Shown: positions 34,890-44,301, counted from the first letter of the stretch. The stretch: DNA of 64,000 nucleotides from Pseudomonas sp. Irchel 3E13 (GCF_900187455.1 NZ_FYDX01000017.1:79046-143045); one strand, 5' to 3'. Numbers and translations are program-made. Notes: generated by a model from the sequence alone, not told the origin.

Positions 34890-35393
34890 GGATATCCCCT
34901 GAATTTGAAAGCCGGTGAGGGCCAGTGAGGCAAAAACAAGCGGCCATTGTACCGGGCGACCGCACACTTATCCACACGGGACTGGCCCAAGAGAGGCGAT
35001 AAATCAGTCATTTACTGACCAAAATCCAATCTACCCGGTGTGAATAAGCTCTGTGGATAACCGCCCCTGAGGACTATGCACAAGTCGGGGCTGAACCCTG
35101 TTGATAACTCGCCTGTTGATAACTTACTGTTTTATCCACCGCTTTTCCGAGGGTCCGGCACAGCCAGAGCACCGTTTCCCGACAGGGTTTCAGATCTCTG
35201 TACAGTACGTGAATAAAGGCCTGTAGAGCTTTATCCACAGAAATGCTCTGTATAAGATTTATAAGTTCTACAGAAAAGCTTTAAATACCTCTTCTCTTTT
35301 TTTCTATGTTTAATCGCGATGTCCCTGAGTGAGGTGATCTCACGGGAAAGGAACGCGCCGTTTTTTTACCTATAAGGAAACGCTGGTTGGAAA
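34890..35393. other. oriC: Replication origin oriC (dnaA-rpmH intergenic)
   Basis: The gap between the divergent dnaA and rpmH genes. Consensus DnaA boxes: 34968-34976 (TTATCCACA), 35052-35060 (TGTGGATAA) and 35231-35239 (TTATCCACA); near-consensus: 35099-35107 and 35114-35122 (TGTTGATAA) and 35132-35140 (TTATCCACC). An A+T-rich stretch at 35250-35320 (TATAAGATTTATAAG, then T-rich) is the likely unwinding element. This is the classical Pseudomonas oriC location. It also contains the dnaA promoter, which I cannot pinpoint. Confidence 0.95.
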
Positions 35394-35422
35394 TTGACCT
35401 ACGAGCTTGCTTTCTCTAGAAT
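35394..35422 (+). promoter_or_regulatory. rpmH promoter, sigma70-type
   Basis: TTGACC (35394-35399) and TAGAAT (35417-35422) with a 17-base spacer, 60 bases before the rpmH start. The match and spacing are those of a strong housekeeping promoter, in keeping with a ribosomal protein gene. Confidence 0.85.
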
Positions 35423-35481
35423 CGCCGGTCTCTTAAAACGGGGGCCATTCCGGCCCGTTGTCACGAACCAGGTAACACGCC

Positions 35482-35616
35482 ATGAAACGTACTTTCCAAC
35501 CAAGCACCATCAAGCGCGCTCGCACTCACGGTTTCCGTGCTCGTATGGCCACCAAGAACGGCCGTGCCGTACTGTCCCGCCGTCGTGCCAAAGGCCGTAA
35601 GCGCCTGGCAGTTTGA
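35482..35616 (+). CDS. rpmH: 50S ribosomal protein L34
   Basis: A 44-residue, highly basic ribosomal protein starting [20 protein letters not shown] and ending [12 protein letters not shown], the invariant L34 pattern. It is first in the rpmH-rnpA-yidD-yidC cluster beside oriC. It is below many length cut-offs, but identity is certain. Confidence 0.99.
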
Positions 35617-35629
35617 TTTTTCGGCATCG

Positions 35630-36034
35630 GTGGTGAGTCAGGACTTCAGTCGGGAAAAGCGTCTGCTGACCCCTCGACACTTCAAAGCGGTCTTTGACTC
35701 TCCATCAGGCAAGGTGCCAGGCAAGAGTCTCTTGCTCCTTGCCCGCGAGAACGGCCTTGATCACCCCCGCCTGGGTTTGGTGATCGGCAAGAAGAGCGTC
35801 AAGCTTTCCGTTCAACGCAACCGCTTGAAGCGTTTGATGCGCGATTCGTTTCGCCTTCACCAGGAGATCCTGGTCGGCTGGGACATTGTCATCGTCGCGC
35901 GCAAAGGCCTTGGCGATATAGAAAACCCGGAATTGCACCAGCATTTTGGCAAGCTCTGGAAGCGACTCGCTCGTAGTCGGCCCTCTCCAGTGGTCAAGAC
36001 CGAATCTGTAGGGGTGGACCGTCCAGATGCGTAA
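35630..36034 (+). CDS. rnpA: Ribonuclease P protein component
   Basis: Basic protein cofactor of RNase P, which matures tRNA 5' ends. The 134-residue protein has the RNR signature in KKSVKLSVQRNRLKRLMRDSFR near residues 50-70, cited here in part, and the start VSQDFSREKRLLTPRHFK. I chose the GTG at 35630 (a second GTG follows directly) 13 bases after rpmH; the frame is open further upstream, overlapping rpmH, but without support. Its last eight bases overlap yidD. Confidence 0.96.
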   Translation: MVSQDFSREKRLLTPRHFKAVFDSPSGKVPGKSLLLLARENGLDHPRLGLVIGKKSVKLSVQRNRLKRLMRDSFRLHQEILVGWDIVIVARKGLGDIENPELHQHFGKLWKRLARSRPSPVVKTESVGVDRPDA

Positions 36035-36272
36035 ACTGGCACTCGTTCCGATCCAGTTTTACCGTTACGCCATCAGCCCATTGATGGCCAGTCATTGCCG
36101 TTTCTACCCAAGTTGCTCCTGCTATGCGTACGAAGCCATCGAAAAACATGGTCTCTTGCGTGGCGGGTGGCTGACCGTTCGTCGGCTGGGTCGCTGCCAT
36201 CCCTGGAATGCCGGCGGCTTTGACCCGGTTCCGCCAGTTCCTTCTTCCCGTACTTCTTCGATAGCCGAGTAA
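36027..36272 (+). CDS. yidD: Membrane protein insertion efficiency factor YidD
   Basis: An 81-residue protein with the conserved YRYAISPLMASHCRFYPSCSCYAYEAI region containing the family's three cysteines near residues 24-34. YidD assists YidC/Sec-dependent insertion at the inner membrane. It overlaps rnpA by eight bases and lies two bases before yidC, so all are likely translated from one mRNA. Confidence 0.96.
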   Translation: MRKLALVPIQFYRYAISPLMASHCRFYPSCSCYAYEAIEKHGLLRGGWLTVRRLGRCHPWNAGGFDPVPPVPSSRTSSIAE

Positions 36273-36274
36273 TC

Positions 36275-37954
36275 ATGGATATTAAACGCACGATCCTGAT
36301 CGCCGCCCTGGCAATCGTGTCCTATGTCATGGTCCTCAAGTGGAACCAGGACTACGGCCAGGCTGCCCTGCCGACTCAGAATGTTGCTGCCAACACTGTC
36401 GCGCCGTCTCTGTCGGACACCCCGAATGCTGGCAACAGCGCAAGTGCTGATGTTCCAAGCGCCAGCGGCGAATCCAGCCCAGCCGAACTGGCTCCGGTGG
36501 TCGTCAGCAAGGACCTGATCCGGGTCAAAACCGATGTTCTCGATCTGGCTATCGACCCAAGCGGTGGTGACATCGCGCAACTGATGTTGCCGAAATACCC
36601 GCGCCGTCAGGACCACCCTGAAATTCCGTTCCAGTTGTTCGACAACGGCAACGAGCGTGTTTACCTGGCTCAAAGTGGCCTGACCGGCGTCAATGGCCCG
36701 GATGCACGCTCGACTGGTCGTCCGCTGTACGCCACTGAACAGAAAAGTTATCAACTGGCTGATGGCCAGGACCAACTGGTCGTCGACCTGAAATTCAGCG
36801 ACGCCGGCGTCAACTACATCAAGCGCTTCTCCTTCAAGCGCGGTGAGTACGACCTGACCGTCACTTACCTGATCGATAACCAGAGTGGTCAGCCATGGAC
36901 CGGTAACCTGTTCGCGCAACTGAAGCGTGATGCGAGTTCCGATCCGTCGTCGTCGACCGCTACCGGCACTGCCACCTACTTGGGCGCTGCCCTGTGGACA
37001 AGTTCCGAGCCCTACAAAAAGGTGTCCATGAAGGACATCGACAAGGGCAATTTGAAAGAAAATGTGACTGGTGGCTGGGTAGCCTGGCTGCAGCACTACT
37101 TCGTGACCGCATGGATTCCGAAGTCCGGTGAGAACAACATTGTTCAAACCCGCAAAGACAGCCAAGGCAACTACATCATCGGTTTCACTGGCCCAGCGCT
37201 GAACGTGGCCACGGGTGCCCAGGCTGAAACCAGCACCATGCTGTACGCCGGTCCGAAGATTCAGGACAAGCTGAAAGCGTTGTCCCCAGGTCTGGAACTG
37301 ACTGTCGACTACGGCATTCTGTGGTTCATCGCCCAGCCTATCTTCTGGCTGCTGCAACATATCCACAGCCTGCTCGGCAACTGGGGCTGGTCGATCATCG
37401 CCCTGACCATGCTGATCAAGCTGCTGTTCTTCCCGCTCTCGGCCGCCAGCTACAAGTCGATGGCGCGCATGCGTGCCGTGGCCCCTAAACTGGCTGCCCT
37501 GAAAGAACAGCATGGCGACGACCGGCAGAAAATGTCGCAAGCCATGATGGAGCTGTACAAGAAAGAGAAGATCAACCCGCTGGGCGGCTGCTTGCCGATC
37601 CTGGTGCAGATGCCGGTCTTCCTCTCGCTGTACTGGGTACTGCTGGAAAGTGTCGAGATGCGTCAGGCACCGTGGATGTTCTGGATCACCGACCTGTCGA
37701 TCAAGGATCCGTTCTTCATCCTGCCGATCATCATGGGCGCAACCATGTTCATCCAGCAGCAGCTGAACCCGACTCCGCCGGATCCGATGCAGGCCAAGGT
37801 GATGAAGCTGATGCCAATCATCTTCACCTTCTTCTTCCTGTGGTTCCCGGCTGGCCTGGTGCTGTACTGGGTTGTGAACAACTGCCTGTCGATCGCACAG
37901 CAGTGGTACATCACCCGCAAAATCGAGGCAGCCACCAAGAAGGCCGCTGCCTGA
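36275..37954 (+). CDS. yidC: Membrane protein insertase YidC
   Basis: Inserts and folds inner-membrane proteins, including Fo subunits of ATP synthase encoded downstream in this window. The 559-residue protein has an N-terminal membrane anchor, a periplasmic beta-supersandwich domain (about 60-340) and the C-terminal five-helix core with KLLFFPLSAASYKSMARMR, LPILVQMPVFLSLYWVL and a basic C-tail. Length and start match Gram-negative YidC. Confidence 0.98.
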   Translation: MDIKRTILIAALAIVSYVMVLKWNQDYGQAALPTQNVAANTVAPSLSDTPNAGNSASADVPSASGESSPAELAPVVVSKDLIRVKTDVLDLAIDPSGGDIAQLMLPKYPRRQDHPEIPFQLFDNGNERVYLAQSGLTGVNGPDARSTGRPLYATEQKSYQLADGQDQLVVDLKFSDAGVNYIKRFSFKRGEYDLTVTYLIDNQSGQPWTGNLFAQLKRDASSDPSSSTATGTATYLGAALWTSSEPYKKVSMKDIDKGNLKENVTGGWVAWLQHYFVTAWIPKSGENNIVQTRKDSQGNYIIGFTGPALNVATGAQAETSTMLYAGPKIQDKLKALSPGLELTVDYGILWFIAQPIFWLLQHIHSLLGNWGWSIIALTMLIKLLFFPLSAASYKSMARMRAVAPKLAALKEQHGDDRQKMSQAMMELYKKEKINPLGGCLPILVQMPVFLSLYWVLLESVEMRQAPWMFWITDLSIKDPFFILPIIMGATMFIQQQLNPTPPDPMQAKVMKLMPIIFTFFFLWFPAGLVLYWVVNNCLSIAQQWYITRKIEAATKKAAA

Positions 37955-37980
37955 CAGGTTAGCCAGCTAATCTGTGGATA

Positions 37981-38006
37981 AACGCCCCACTCGTGGGGCG
38001 TTTTGC
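37981..38006 (+). terminator. Terminator between yidC and mnmE
   Basis: ACGCCCCAC with GTGGGGCGT form a 9-base stem around TC, followed by TTT. A consensus DnaA box (37973-37981) lies immediately upstream. The T-run is short, so termination may be partial. Confidence 0.75.
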
Positions 38007-38038
38007 TATCTGACGTTTTTGTTTCGAGGCCACCGACC

Positions 38039-39409
38039 ATGAATTCCCGTCGTGAAACCATCACCGCCATCGCTACCGCCCAAGGCCGCGGTGGGGTGGG
38101 CATTGTGCGTATCTCCGGGCCTTTGGCCAGCCAGGCCGGCCAAGCGATCACTGGTCGTCAACTGAATCCGCGGCATGCTCATTACGGCCCGTTTCGCAGT
38201 GAAGACGGTCTGGTTCTCGACGAAGGCATCGCCTTGTTCTTCCCCGGGCCGAACTCGTTCACCGGCGAGGACGTGCTGGAGCTCCAGGGCCATGGCGGTC
38301 CGGTGGTACTGGATATGCTTCTGCAGCGCTGTGTACAACTGGGTTGCCGGCTGGCGCGCCCCGGAGAATTCAGTGAGCGCGCCTTTCTCAACGACAAGCT
38401 CGACCTGGCGCAGGCGGAAGCCATCGCCGACCTGATCGAGGCGAGTTCTGCACAGGCTGCTCGCAATGCATTGCGTTCGTTGCAGGGGGAGTTCTCGCGC
38501 CGTGTGGATAACCTCACCGAGCGCCTGATCAGCCTGCGAATCTATGTGGAAGCCGCCATCGATTTTCCCGAGGAAGAAATCGACTTTCTCGCCGATGGCC
38601 ATGTCCTCGGCATGCTCGATCAGGTCCGCGAAGATCTGGCCTTGGTAATGCGTGAAGCCGGGCAGGGCGCTTTGTTGCGCGATGGTATGACGGTTGTGAT
38701 TGCCGGCCGGCCCAACGCGGGCAAGTCCAGTCTGCTGAACATGCTTGCCGGTCGCGAGGCGGCAATCGTTACCGAGATCGCCGGTACAACCCGGGATATC
38801 CTGCGCGAACATATCCACATCGACGGCATGCCGCTGCACGTTGTGGATACTGCAGGCCTGCGTGACACCGAGGACCATGTGGAAAAAATCGGTGTGGAGC
38901 GTGCGCTGAAGGCCATTGGAGAGGCCGATCGGGTGCTGTTGGTCGTGGACGCCACTGCTCCCGAGGCCTGCGACCCGTTTGCGTTATGGCCGGAGTTCCT
39001 CGATCAGCGGCCGCAGCCTGACAAAGTTACCCTGATTCGCAACAAGGCCGACCTCACGGGCGAGTCGATTGGCATCGAACAGTGTGCGGATGGCCACGTC
39101 ACGATCACTCTCAGCGCCAAAGCGCCCGATATGGGCCTGGATCTGCTGCGCGAACACCTCAAAGCCTGCATGGGTTATGAACAGACCGCCGAAAGTGGCT
39201 TCAGCGCCCGCCGGCGTCATCTGGAGGCGTTGCGTCAGGCCAGCGCGAGTCTCGAACACGGTCGCGCGCAATTGACCCTGGCAGGCGCGGGGGAGCTGCT
39301 GGCGGAAGATTTGCGTCAGGCCCAGCAGTCTTTGGGTGAAATTACCGGGGCATTCAGCTCCGACGACCTCCTGGGTCGAATCTTCTCCAGCTTCTGCATC
39401 GGCAAATAA
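38039..39409 (+). CDS. mnmE: tRNA uridine-5-carboxymethylaminomethyl modification GTPase
   Basis: With MnmG it makes (c)mnm5U34 in tRNAs. The 456-residue protein has an N-terminal folate-binding domain (RETITAIATAQGRGGVGIVRISG, shown in part), a helical domain, an inserted G domain with P-loop GRPNAGKSS (223-231), the switch EIAGTTRD, NKAD, and the C-terminal CIGK. I set the start at the ATG at 38039, which agrees with other family members; the upstream ATG at 38003 lies in the terminator. Confidence 0.98.
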   Translation: MNSRRETITAIATAQGRGGVGIVRISGPLASQAGQAITGRQLNPRHAHYGPFRSEDGLVLDEGIALFFPGPNSFTGEDVLELQGHGGPVVLDMLLQRCVQLGCRLARPGEFSERAFLNDKLDLAQAEAIADLIEASSAQAARNALRSLQGEFSRRVDNLTERLISLRIYVEAAIDFPEEEIDFLADGHVLGMLDQVREDLALVMREAGQGALLRDGMTVVIAGRPNAGKSSLLNMLAGREAAIVTEIAGTTRDILREHIHIDGMPLHVVDTAGLRDTEDHVEKIGVERALKAIGEADRVLLVVDATAPEACDPFALWPEFLDQRPQPDKVTLIRNKADLTGESIGIEQCADGHVTITLSAKAPDMGLDLLREHLKACMGYEQTAESGFSARRRHLEALRQASASLEHGRAQLTLAGAGELLAEDLRQAQQSLGEITGAFSSDDLLGRIFSSFCIGK

Positions 39410-39926
39410 GCCTTCTTATCCACAGACCGGGTCGCATCTGACGGCCCGGCTGTAGCGTCTTTCTGCCCCTTTCACTTATCCACTGACGAAGACTCCGGGC
39501 TTGCCTGGGGCTTTCGCCTGCCCGCTTGTCCACAAAATGCCGGAATAAGCCCTGTGGAAAACCCGCCTTCAGCTCCGTTGATAACTAGGCCTCAAGGCTG
39601 GAGATAAATTCGCCTGTGGGTAAATAGCAGTTTAATCCACAGGTTTAAGGCGCTTATCCATAGCCCCCAGGGGTGGTGGTGAACAGGGTTTTGAAACGCT
39701 GTACATATTGATCTATATGGGCTGTAGAACGTTATCCACAGATAGGTGCTGCACTAAGAATAAACATAAAAACAAAGCTTTTATAAAGTTTTCTTCGTTA
39801 TTTCTATTGCCGGCCATTCATCCACAGGCTGGTTAAATTTTGTGCAAAAGGTTCCTTTAGGAGGGGGTAAGTCCCTATACTTGCCAGCTATCCCTTTTTA
39901 TTCCCGAAACAGGCACGAGGTGCGTG
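39410..39926. other. Second DnaA-box array resembling oriC (mnmE-mnmG gap)
   Basis: A 517-base non-coding gap with consensus DnaA boxes at 39416-39424 and 39732-39740 and variants at 39476-39484 (TTATCCACT), 39526-39534 (TTGTCCACA), 39553-39561 (TGTGGAAAA), 39615-39623 (TGTGGGTAA), 39632-39641 (TTAATCCACA), 39654-39662 (TTATCCATA) and 39818-39826 (TCATCCACA). An A+T-rich stretch follows at 39755-39812. The order of boxes and the words between them (for example GAATAAGC-CTGTGGA, GTTGATAACT, CTGTAGA-N-TTATCCACAGA) parallel oriC. A TATACT at 39876 is a likely mnmG -10. Confidence 0.75.
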
Positions 39927-41819
39927 GTGGATTTCCCTTCCCGTTTTGAAGTGATCGTCATCGGCGGCGGCCATGCCGGTACCGAGGCTGCGCTTGCGTC
40001 AGCACGTATGGGTGTCAAAACCCTGCTGCTGACCCACAACGTGGAAACCCTCGGGCACATGAGCTGCAACCCGGCTATCGGTGGTATTGGCAAGAGCCAC
40101 CTGGTCAAGGAAATCGATGCGCTCGGTGGTGCCATGGCACTGGCCACAGACAAGAGCGGCATCCAGTTCCGCGTTCTGAACAACCGCAAGGGCCCGGCCG
40201 TACGGGCAACCCGTGCGCAAGCCGACCGCGCGATCTACAAGGCGGTGGTCCGGGAGATTCTCGAGAACCAGCCCAACCTGTGGATATTCCAGCAGTCCTG
40301 CAATGACCTCATCGTCGAGCAGGATCAGGTGCGCGGCGTTGTGACCCAGATGGGTCTGCGGTTCTTCGCCGACTCCGTGGTATTGACCACCGGCACCTTC
40401 CTCGCGGGACTTATCCACATCGGTCTGCAGAACTATTCCGGTGGTCGGGCCGGTGATCCGCCAGCGATCGCCCTGGCCCATCGCTTACGTGAATTACCGT
40501 TACGCGTGGGTCGCCTGAAAACCGGTACTCCACCGCGCATCGATGGACGTTCTGTGGATTTCTCGGTGATGACCGAACAGGCAGGTGATACCCCGATCCC
40601 GGTGATGTCGTTCATGGGCTCGAAGGAAATGCACCCGCGGCAGGTCAGTTGCTGGATTACCCACACCAATGAGCGGACCCACGAAATCATCGCGTCCAAC
40701 CTCGACCGCTCGCCGATGTATTCCGGCGTCATCGAGGGCATTGGTCCGCGCTACTGCCCATCGATCGAAGACAAGATCCATCGGTTCGCTGACAAGCAGA
40801 GCCATCAGGTCTTCATCGAACCCGAAGGCCTCAACACCCACGAGCTGTATCCGAACGGGATATCCACATCCCTGCCGTTCGATGTGCAGTTGCAGATCGT
40901 GCGTTCGATCCGCGGTATGGAGAACGCGCACATCGTTCGCCCGGGCTACGCCATCGAGTACGACTACTTCGATCCGCGCGACTTGAAATACAGCCTGGAA
41001 ACCAAAGTGATCGGCGGGCTGTTCTTTGCCGGGCAGATCAATGGCACCACGGGCTACGAAGAGGCCGGAGCCCAAGGATTGCTGGCCGGCGCCAACGCGG
41101 CGTTGCGTGCGAAAGGCCTGGAAAGCTGGTGCCCGCGCCGCGACGAAGCCTACATCGGCGTATTGGTCGACGACCTGATTACCCTGGGTACCCAGGAGCC
41201 GTACCGCATGTTCACGTCTCGCGCCGAGTACCGCCTGATCCTGCGCGAAGACAACGCGGATCTGCGCCTTACCGAAAAAGGCCGCGAACTTGGGCTCGTG
41301 GATGACGCACGCTGGGCGGCGTTCACTGCCAAGCGCGAAGGAATCGAGCGTGAAGAACAGCGTCTGAAATCCACCTGGATACGCCCGGGTACCGAGCAGG
41401 GCACCGCCGTTGCCGAACGATTCGGCACCCCGCTGAGCCACGAGTACAACCTGCTCAACCTGTTGAGCCGCCCGGAAATCGACTATGCCGGCCTCGTGGA
41501 AGTCACCGGTGGCAGCGATGTGGATGACCAGGTTGCTGAGCAAATCGAGATCAAAACCAAATACGCCGGTTACATCGACCGGCAACAGGAAGAAATCGCT
41601 CGCCTGCGTGCCAGCGAAGACACCCGCCTGCCGGAAGATATCGACTACAGTGGTATTTCCGGGCTATCCAAGGAGATCCAGGGCAAGCTCGGCCAGTCGC
41701 GGCCGGAAACCCTGGGCCAGGCTTCGCGTATCCCGGGCGTGACCCCCGCGGCGATTTCCCTGTTGTTGATCCATCTGAAGAAACGCGGCGCTGGCCGCGG
41801 TCTGGAGCAAAGCGCTTGA
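39927..41819 (+). CDS. mnmG: tRNA uridine-5-carboxymethylaminomethyl modification enzyme MnmG (GidA)
   Basis: FAD-dependent partner of MnmE in wobble uridine modification. The 630-residue protein has the FAD-binding VIGGGHAGTEAALASARMG at the N-terminus, the GidA signatures GPAVRATRAQADRAIYK and GQINGTTGYEEAGAQGLLAG, and a C-terminal helical domain. Start is one of two adjacent GTG codons (39924, 39927); I prefer 39927, which has GAGG at six bases. The stop overlaps the rsmG TTG start. Confidence 0.98.
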   Translation: MDFPSRFEVIVIGGGHAGTEAALASARMGVKTLLLTHNVETLGHMSCNPAIGGIGKSHLVKEIDALGGAMALATDKSGIQFRVLNNRKGPAVRATRAQADRAIYKAVVREILENQPNLWIFQQSCNDLIVEQDQVRGVVTQMGLRFFADSVVLTTGTFLAGLIHIGLQNYSGGRAGDPPAIALAHRLRELPLRVGRLKTGTPPRIDGRSVDFSVMTEQAGDTPIPVMSFMGSKEMHPRQVSCWITHTNERTHEIIASNLDRSPMYSGVIEGIGPRYCPSIEDKIHRFADKQSHQVFIEPEGLNTHELYPNGISTSLPFDVQLQIVRSIRGMENAHIVRPGYAIEYDYFDPRDLKYSLETKVIGGLFFAGQINGTTGYEEAGAQGLLAGANAALRAKGLESWCPRRDEAYIGVLVDDLITLGTQEPYRMFTSRAEYRLILREDNADLRLTEKGRELGLVDDARWAAFTAKREGIEREEQRLKSTWIRPGTEQGTAVAERFGTPLSHEYNLLNLLSRPEIDYAGLVEVTGGSDVDDQVAEQIEIKTKYAGYIDRQQEEIARLRASEDTRLPEDIDYSGISGLSKEIQGKLGQSRPETLGQASRIPGVTPAAISLLLIHLKKRGAGRGLEQSA

Positions 41820-42460
41820 GTTCTATGGTCACCGCAAAACACGCCGATGAGTTGTCCACAGGGGCCCGCCAACTCGGGCTCGAGCTGAGCGAGGCGCAGC
41901 AGGAGCAACTGCTGGCCTATCTGGCTTTGTTGATCAAATGGAACAAGGCTTACAACCTCACCGCAGTACGCGATCCGGATGAGATGGTGTCTCGCCATCT
42001 GCTCGACAGCCTCAGCGTGATGTCGTTTATCCACAGCGACCGCTGGCTGGACGTTGGCAGTGGTGGGGGAATGCCGGGAATTCCGTTGGCTATCCTGCAT
42101 CCGGAGAAGCAGGTCACGGTGCTGGACAGCAATGGCAAGAAAACCCGCTTCCTCACCCAGGTGAAACTGGAGCTGAAGCTGGACAACCTGACAGTTATCC
42201 ACAAGCGGGCCGAAGAGTTCCAACCTGAGCAGCCATTCACCGGGATCATCTCGCGTGCTTTCAGCAGCATGGAAAATTTCACTAACTGGACGCGGCACCT
42301 GGGGGATTCCCAGACACAGTGGCTGGCAATGAAAGGACTGCATCCAGCCGATGAGCTGGTAGCATTGCCGGCAGATTTCGAAGTGGAGAGCGAGCAGGCC
42401 TTGACCGTTCCAGGTTGCCAAGGCCAACGCCATCTGCTGATACTGCGCCGCACGGCATGA
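41816..42460 (+). CDS. rsmG: 16S rRNA m7G527 methyltransferase
   Basis: RsmG (GidB) methylates G527 in 16S rRNA. The 214-residue protein has the SAM-binding LDVGSGGGMPGIPLAIL near residue 77 and the DSNGKKTRFL segment. The start is taken as the TTG overlapping the mnmG stop (MSSMVT), as in relatives; the ATG at 41825 would shorten it by three residues. Two DnaA boxes (42027 and 42195) lie within the gene. Confidence 0.96.
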   Translation: MSSMVTAKHADELSTGARQLGLELSEAQQEQLLAYLALLIKWNKAYNLTAVRDPDEMVSRHLLDSLSVMSFIHSDRWLDVGSGGGMPGIPLAILHPEKQVTVLDSNGKKTRFLTQVKLELKLDNLTVIHKRAEEFQPEQPFTGIISRAFSSMENFTNWTRHLGDSQTQWLAMKGLHPADELVALPADFEVESEQALTVPGCQGQRHLLILRRTA

Positions 42461-42478
42461 CTGGGAACACAAGCAAGA

Positions 42479-43270
42479 ATGGCTAAGGTATTCGCGATTG
42501 CGAACCAAAAAGGGGGCGTGGGTAAAACCACCACCTGTATCAATCTCGCGGCCTCGCTGGTAGCAACCAAGCGTCGCGTGCTGCTGATTGACCTCGATCC
42601 ACAAGGCAACGCCACCATGGGTAGCGGTGTGGATAAACATGTCCTGGAACATTCGGTCTACGATCTGCTGATCGGCGAGTGCGACCTGGCCCAGGCCATG
42701 CACATCTCCGAGCACGGTGGTTATCAACTGCTGCCGGCCAACCGTGACCTGACCGCCGCCGAGGTGGTGCTGCTGGAAATGCAGATGAAGGAAAGCCGTT
42801 TGCGCAATGCGCTGGCGCCTATCCGGGAAAGCTACGACTACATCCTCATCGACTGTCCGCCATCGCTGTCGATGCTGACCCTCAATGCCTTGGTCGCCGC
42901 TGACGGGGTGATCATCCCGATGCAGTGTGAATACTATGCACTGGAAGGTCTCAGCGACCTTGTGGATAACATCAAGCGCATCGCTGCCCGCCTGAATCCC
43001 GAGCTCAAGATCGAAGGCCTGCTGCGGACGATGTACGACCCGCGCCTGAGCCTGAACAACGATGTTTCGGTGCAGCTCAAGGAGCATTTCGGCGAGCAGC
43101 TCTACGACACGGTCATTCCTCGCAACATTCGCCTGGCTGAGGCTCCGAGCTTTGGCATGCCGGCGTTGGCCTACGACAAGCAATCCCGAGGCGCCCTGGC
43201 TTACCTGGCCCTGGCGGGCGAACTCGTTCGTCGCCAGCGTCGTCAAACTCGCACTGCACAGACAACTTAA
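42479..43270 (+). CDS. parA: Chromosome partitioning ATPase ParA (Soj)
   Basis: Deviant Walker ATPase that moves origin-proximal ParB-parS complexes. The 263-residue protein starts MAKVFAIANQKGGVGKTTT, with the KGGVGKTT motif at 11-18, Walker A' DCPPSLSMLTLNAL and no N-terminal HTH, thus the short chromosomal type. DnaA-box sequences occur at 42628 and 42961. It is followed after nine bases by parB. Confidence 0.98.
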   Translation: MAKVFAIANQKGGVGKTTTCINLAASLVATKRRVLLIDLDPQGNATMGSGVDKHVLEHSVYDLLIGECDLAQAMHISEHGGYQLLPANRDLTAAEVVLLEMQMKESRLRNALAPIRESYDYILIDCPPSLSMLTLNALVAADGVIIPMQCEYYALEGLSDLVDNIKRIAARLNPELKIEGLLRTMYDPRLSLNNDVSVQLKEHFGEQLYDTVIPRNIRLAEAPSFGMPALAYDKQSRGALAYLALAGELVRRQRRQTRTAQTT

Positions 43271-43279
43271 GGAATCCGC

Positions 43280-44152
43280 ATGGCCGTTAAGAAACGAGGT
43301 CTCGGACGTGGGTTGGATGCACTGTTGAGTGGTCCGACCGTCAGCGCGCTCGAAGAGCAAGCTGTAAAGGTCGACAAGAAAGAACTGCAACACCTGCCGT
43401 TGGACCTGATCCAGCGCGGCAAGTACCAGCCACGTCGGGATATGGACCCGCAGGCGCTTGAAGAACTGGCCCAGTCGATCAGGGGCCAGGGCGTCATGCA
43501 GCCGATCGTGGTCCGCCCTATCGAGGGTGACCGCTACGAAATCATCGCCGGTGAGCGGCGCTGGCGTGCCAGCCAGCAGGCCGGGCTCGACACTATCCCG
43601 GCGATGGTGCGCGATGTGCCGGATGAAGCTGCCATTGCGATGGCGCTGATCGAGAACATCCAGCGTGAAGATCTCAATCCGGTTGAGGAAGCGAATGCGC
43701 TGCAACGTCTGCAGACCGAATTCCAGCTGACTCAGCAACAGGTTGCCGATGCCGTGGGCAAGTCGCGGGTCACCGTGGCCAACCTGCTGCGTCTGATCTC
43801 CTTGCCGGAAGTCATCAAGACCATGTTGTCCCATGGCGATCTGGAAATGGGGCACGCACGTGCACTGCTCGGATTACCGGAAGAACAGCAGGTTGAAGGG
43901 GCGCGACACGTTGTCGCACGCGGGCTGACGGTACGTCAGACCGAAGCGCTGGTTCGCCAGTGGCTCAGTGGCAAACCTGAGCCTGTGGAACCAGCCAAGG
44001 CCGATCCGGATATAACCCGTCTGGAACAACGGCTGGCCGAGCGTTTAGGGTCTTCTGTACAGATACGTCATGGCAATAAAGGCAAGGGCCAATTAGTTAT
44101 TAAGTACAACTCCTTGGATGAGTTGCAGGGCGTCCTTGCTCACATCCGCTGA
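43280..44152 (+). CDS. parB: Chromosome partitioning protein ParB (Spo0J)
   Basis: CTP-dependent clamp loading at parS. The 290-residue protein starts with the KKRGLGRGLDALL motif, has the ParB N-domain with the CTP-binding GERRWRASQQAGL near residues 90-102 and ENIQREDLNPVEEA, a helix-turn-helix with VADAVGKSRVTVANLLRL, and a C-terminal dimerisation domain. Its likely sites are the three parS sequences at 28657, 31133 and 31763. Confidence 0.98.
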   Translation: MAVKKRGLGRGLDALLSGPTVSALEEQAVKVDKKELQHLPLDLIQRGKYQPRRDMDPQALEELAQSIRGQGVMQPIVVRPIEGDRYEIIAGERRWRASQQAGLDTIPAMVRDVPDEAAIAMALIENIQREDLNPVEEANALQRLQTEFQLTQQQVADAVGKSRVTVANLLRLISLPEVIKTMLSHGDLEMGHARALLGLPEEQQVEGARHVVARGLTVRQTEALVRQWLSGKPEPVEPAKADPDITRLEQRLAERLGSSVQIRHGNKGKGQLVIKYNSLDELQGVLAHIR

Positions 44153-44197
44153 AACAATTCCCTTTGTAGCGCGTAGTCGGAAATCACTACCCGGCAG

Positions 44198-44226
44198 TTG
44201 AATAGGGGTTAAACCGCCCCTATACT
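44198..44226 (+). promoter_or_regulatory. Promoter of the ATP synthase operon
   Basis: TTGAAT (44198-44203) and TATACT (44221-44226) with a 17-base spacer, 76 bases before the atpI start. The spacer contains the inverted words AGGGG and CCCCT, which could form an operator or a hairpin-like element. This is the only strong promoter I see upstream of the atp genes. Confidence 0.8.
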
Positions 44227-44301
44227 CTGCGCGCATTTTGTCGGCACAAATTATGCCAAGTCATAGTTGACTGGTTGGCCGACTTCAGGGGAGCAGTTTT
44301 G

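Noticed and set aside
41645..43855. A 736-codon minus-strand open frame opposite mnmG, rsmG, parA and parB
   Set aside because: Crosses four certain genes and their junctions; composition is that of an antisense frame.
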